From the NCBI GenBank assembly GCA_017406985.1, contig JAFQXL010000004.1:1-59707 (forward strand): a stretch of 59,707 bases of DNA, given 5' to 3'. Below the pieces are notes generated by a model. It saw only the letters and a program-made list of their open reading frames with translations. It was not told the DNA's origin and made no database searches. Positions 58,426-59,707 of this stretch are shown here, one piece after another. The position numbers and the translations under genes were made by a program. Position 1 is the first letter of the stretch. Each line of letters opens with the position of its first letter. This DNA comes from Candidatus Saccharimonadota bacterium (GTDB lineage Bacteria; Patescibacteriota; Saccharimonadia; Saccharimonadales; Saccharimonadaceae).

Positions 58426-59158
58426 TTTTCTCTCCTAGCTTTATTATCTGGTTTTTAATAACTTTCTTCGGGTTCTCGAGGAACAGTTCTTCGATTTTTT
58501 CGCGGTCTTTAACGATTTTTAAGACGGCGCGTTCTGCCTCGGCGAGGCGATAATCCTGAGTATATCTATGGGTATCGGAGCCGAGAAAACTAATTTGTCC
58601 GCGCTTTAAGAAAACTTTTAAGGCTTTCTGGGAACGGCGACCATATTTCCCGAAGAGCGAATGATAATCGCCTTGGAGAAGACAGCCGAGTTCGAGATAG
58701 CGCTTGACGCGGTCTGGACGAGCTTTAAAATATTCATAGCGCTCGGGATGGGCGATAATCGGGGTAATCCCCATCGATTTTAGATTAAAGATAACTTCTC
58801 CGGCGGAGTTATCCTCGGAGTTTATCGGGAGCTCCAAAAGAAGATAGCGCGAGCCGGCGAGAGTTGCGACTTCGCCCTTTTTAACGAGTTCGGGAAGCTC
58901 GCGGTCGATATAGACCTCGTTTCCGGAATAAATCTTAATCTTTATCTTCTCGCGGCGGAGCGCCTCGCGCATAACCTCGATAAGCTGGTCTTTAGATTTA
59001 TTATTAAAACAATATTCTGTTCCTTTAATATAATGAGGGGTTAAAATAATATCCGAAAGTCCGGCATTCGCAGCGTTACGAAAGATTTTAAGCGACTCTT
59101 CGAGAGTTTTTGCGCCGTCGTCAATCGCAGGTAAGAGATGACAATGGATATCAATCAT
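58415..59158 (-). CDS. CpsB/CapC-type PHP tyrosine phosphatase
   Basis: A 247-residue PHP-fold enzyme: metal site MIDIHCHLLPAIDDGAKTLEES at the start, LTPHYIKGT, the Glu in YSGNEVYIDREL, IIAHPERYEYF and FLGSDTHRYTQDYRLAEA. CpsB enzymes remove phosphate from the tyrosine cluster of the BY-kinase encoded just upstream and thereby set polymer length. It lies between that kinase (9-base gap) and the LCP ligase. Confidence 0.92.
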   Translation of the reverse strand: MIDIHCHLLPAIDDGAKTLEESLKIFRNAANAGLSDIILTPHYIKGTEYCFNNKSKDQLIEVMREALRREKIKIKIYSGNEVYIDRELPELVKKGEVATLAGSRYLLLELPINSEDNSAGEVIFNLKSMGITPIIAHPERYEYFKARPDRVKRYLELGCLLQGDYHSLFGKYGRRSQKALKVFLKRGQISFLGSDTHRYTQDYRLAEAERAVLKIVKDREKIEELFLENPKKVIKNQIIKLGEKNGK

Positions 59159-59167
59159 TTTTACCCC

Positions 59168-59707
59168 TTATTTTTTAAGATTATCAGTATAATATTTATC
59201 GTTTGTATAATAACTAGAGTAGGAACTCTGTTTTACTTTAGCTTTATTGATAATAACGCCAGAGATTTTCGAGTTAACACGTTCAAAGTTTTTCTTAACG
59301 CTCTCGAGTTGATCGATTTTCGTCTTTGCGTTCGAAATCGTAATGATATTTATATCGGAATATTTACTCATAACGAGCGCGTCGGAAAGACCGAGCGACG
59401 GCGGACAGTCGAGGAAGATAACGTCATAATAGCTCTTAAGAGCGTCGAGAAGCTGTTTATTCGACTCGGACGAGAGTAACTCGAGCGGGTTCGGCGGAGT
59501 CGGGCCGGCCGGAAGAAGGCTAACGCCTTTAATCTTCGTTTCTTTAATATTATTTTTAATCTGTTTATCAAGGCTTCCTGAGAAATCCTGATTTTTTCCG
59601 ACGGCGAGAATTAAATTCGAATAGCCGAAGGCGTTTTCGTTCTCGAGGTGGAAAATCTTATGCTGGCGACCACGGCGAAGGTCGGCGTCGATAATTAAGA
59701 CGCGCTT
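59168..59707 (-). CDS. BY-kinase (CpsD/CapB-type), C-terminal part
   Basis: Partial gene: 179 residues are visible and the start lies beyond the window edge. It has the Walker A' motif (IIDADLRRGRQHKIF), a typical SLLPAGPTPPNPLELLSS region, the Walker B (YYDVIFLDCPPSLG) and a C-terminal tyrosine cluster (QSSYSSYYTNDKYYTDN). BY-kinases autophosphorylate this cluster and regulate glycan export by Wzy/Wzx-type systems. The Walker A loop and any transmembrane activator domain lie outside the window. Confidence 0.9.
   Translation of the reverse strand, partial: KRVLIIDADLRRGRQHKIFHLENENAFGYSNLILAVGKNQDFSGSLDKQIKNNIKETKIKGVSLLPAGPTPPNPLELLSSESNKQLLDALKSYYDVIFLDCPPSLGLSDALVMSKYSDINIITISNAKTKIDQLESVKKNFERVNSKISGVIINKAKVKQSSYSSYYTNDKYYTDNLKK

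Noticed and set aside
1-59707. Alternative genetic code (UGA as Gly, as in SR1/Gracilibacteria)
   Set aside because: Genes such as folA and the VanZ-like gene end naturally at TGA, and RF2 is present.
1-59707. CRISPR arrays, insertion sequences or prophage genes
   Set aside because: No regularly spaced repeats, transposase, integrase or phage structural genes were found; the only dispersed repeat is the non-coding palindromic element.

Overview
The window most likely comes from a member of Candidatus Saccharibacteria (TM7) or a close relative in the Patescibacteria/CPR. The gene spacing is very tight, with many one-base TAATG stop/start overlaps. The spc-type ribosomal block runs rplF-rplR-rpsE-rplO-secY with no rpmD (L30), a known CPR trait. 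UGA still acts as a stop and an RF2 gene is present, which argues against Gracilibacteria and SR1. The cell-surface genes (sortases, LCP protein, CpsB-type phosphatase, BY-kinase) look Gram-positive. The taxonomic call is inference from gene content; no 16S rRNA gene is present.

Layout. 1-210: a tRNA-Thr(GGT) cut by the window edge and a broken second copy. 263-8617 (minus): DUF5684 membrane protein, TPR protein, delta'-like clamp-loader protein, RluA-type pseudouridine synthase, HtrA protease, an unknown membrane protein, signal peptidase I, a two-component system and an AI-2E family transporter. 8644-13940 (minus): cysS, a DHH phosphoesterase and the one-carbon/thymidylate set glyA-folA-thyA. 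14015-16081 (plus): tRNA-Ala, corA and an HD-domain protein. 16129-24666 (minus): a long ribosomal block, rplF-rplR-rpsE-rplO, then secY-sortase-infA-rpmJ-rpsM-rpsK-rpsD-rpoA-rplQ-rplM-rpsI. 24890-31290 (minus apart from a tRNA-Gly): a second sortase, a hemolysin III-like protein, a SurA-like membrane protein, a PH-domain protein, an FtsA-like protein, a sugar-kinase-fold protein, xthA and smpB. 31310-39367 (mixed): GT4 glycosyltransferase, prfB, two tRNA-Gln, a GGDEF protein with a structured leader, VanZ-like protein, cdsA, a short alpha-glucan phosphorylase and two unknown proteins. 39394-49619: tig, an FAD-linked oxidase, serS-lysS-proS, greA, frr, a CPBP protease and an RseP-type protease. 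49648-59707 (mostly minus): surface-glycan locus with GT2 enzymes, a DUF4422 protein, rpmG, dTDP-L-rhamnose synthesis (rfbD-A-C-B), and the regulatory trio BY-kinase, PHP phosphatase and LCP ligase.

Three genome-scale patterns stand out. First, at least 14 genes have a -10 box exactly 6-7 nt before the start codon and no room for a ribosome binding site. Eleven of these have an extended TGN-TATAAT-like form, so they are predicted leaderless mRNAs, while operon-internal genes have Shine-Dalgarno sequences. Second, a ~135-bp nested palindromic repeat occurs twice, nearly identical, about 24 kb apart; a 31-bp mini-copy and a relative sharing only one end are also present, all at gene ends. Third, the leader of the GGDEF gene contains mutually exclusive pairings reaching the ribosome binding site and start codon, so it is a candidate RNA switch.

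The genes point to a small cell that makes its own thymidylate and folate one-carbon units, exports proteins through SecY and signal peptidase, attaches surface proteins by sortases and builds a rhamnose-containing surface polymer. Such a surface would fit an episymbiont, but that is inference.
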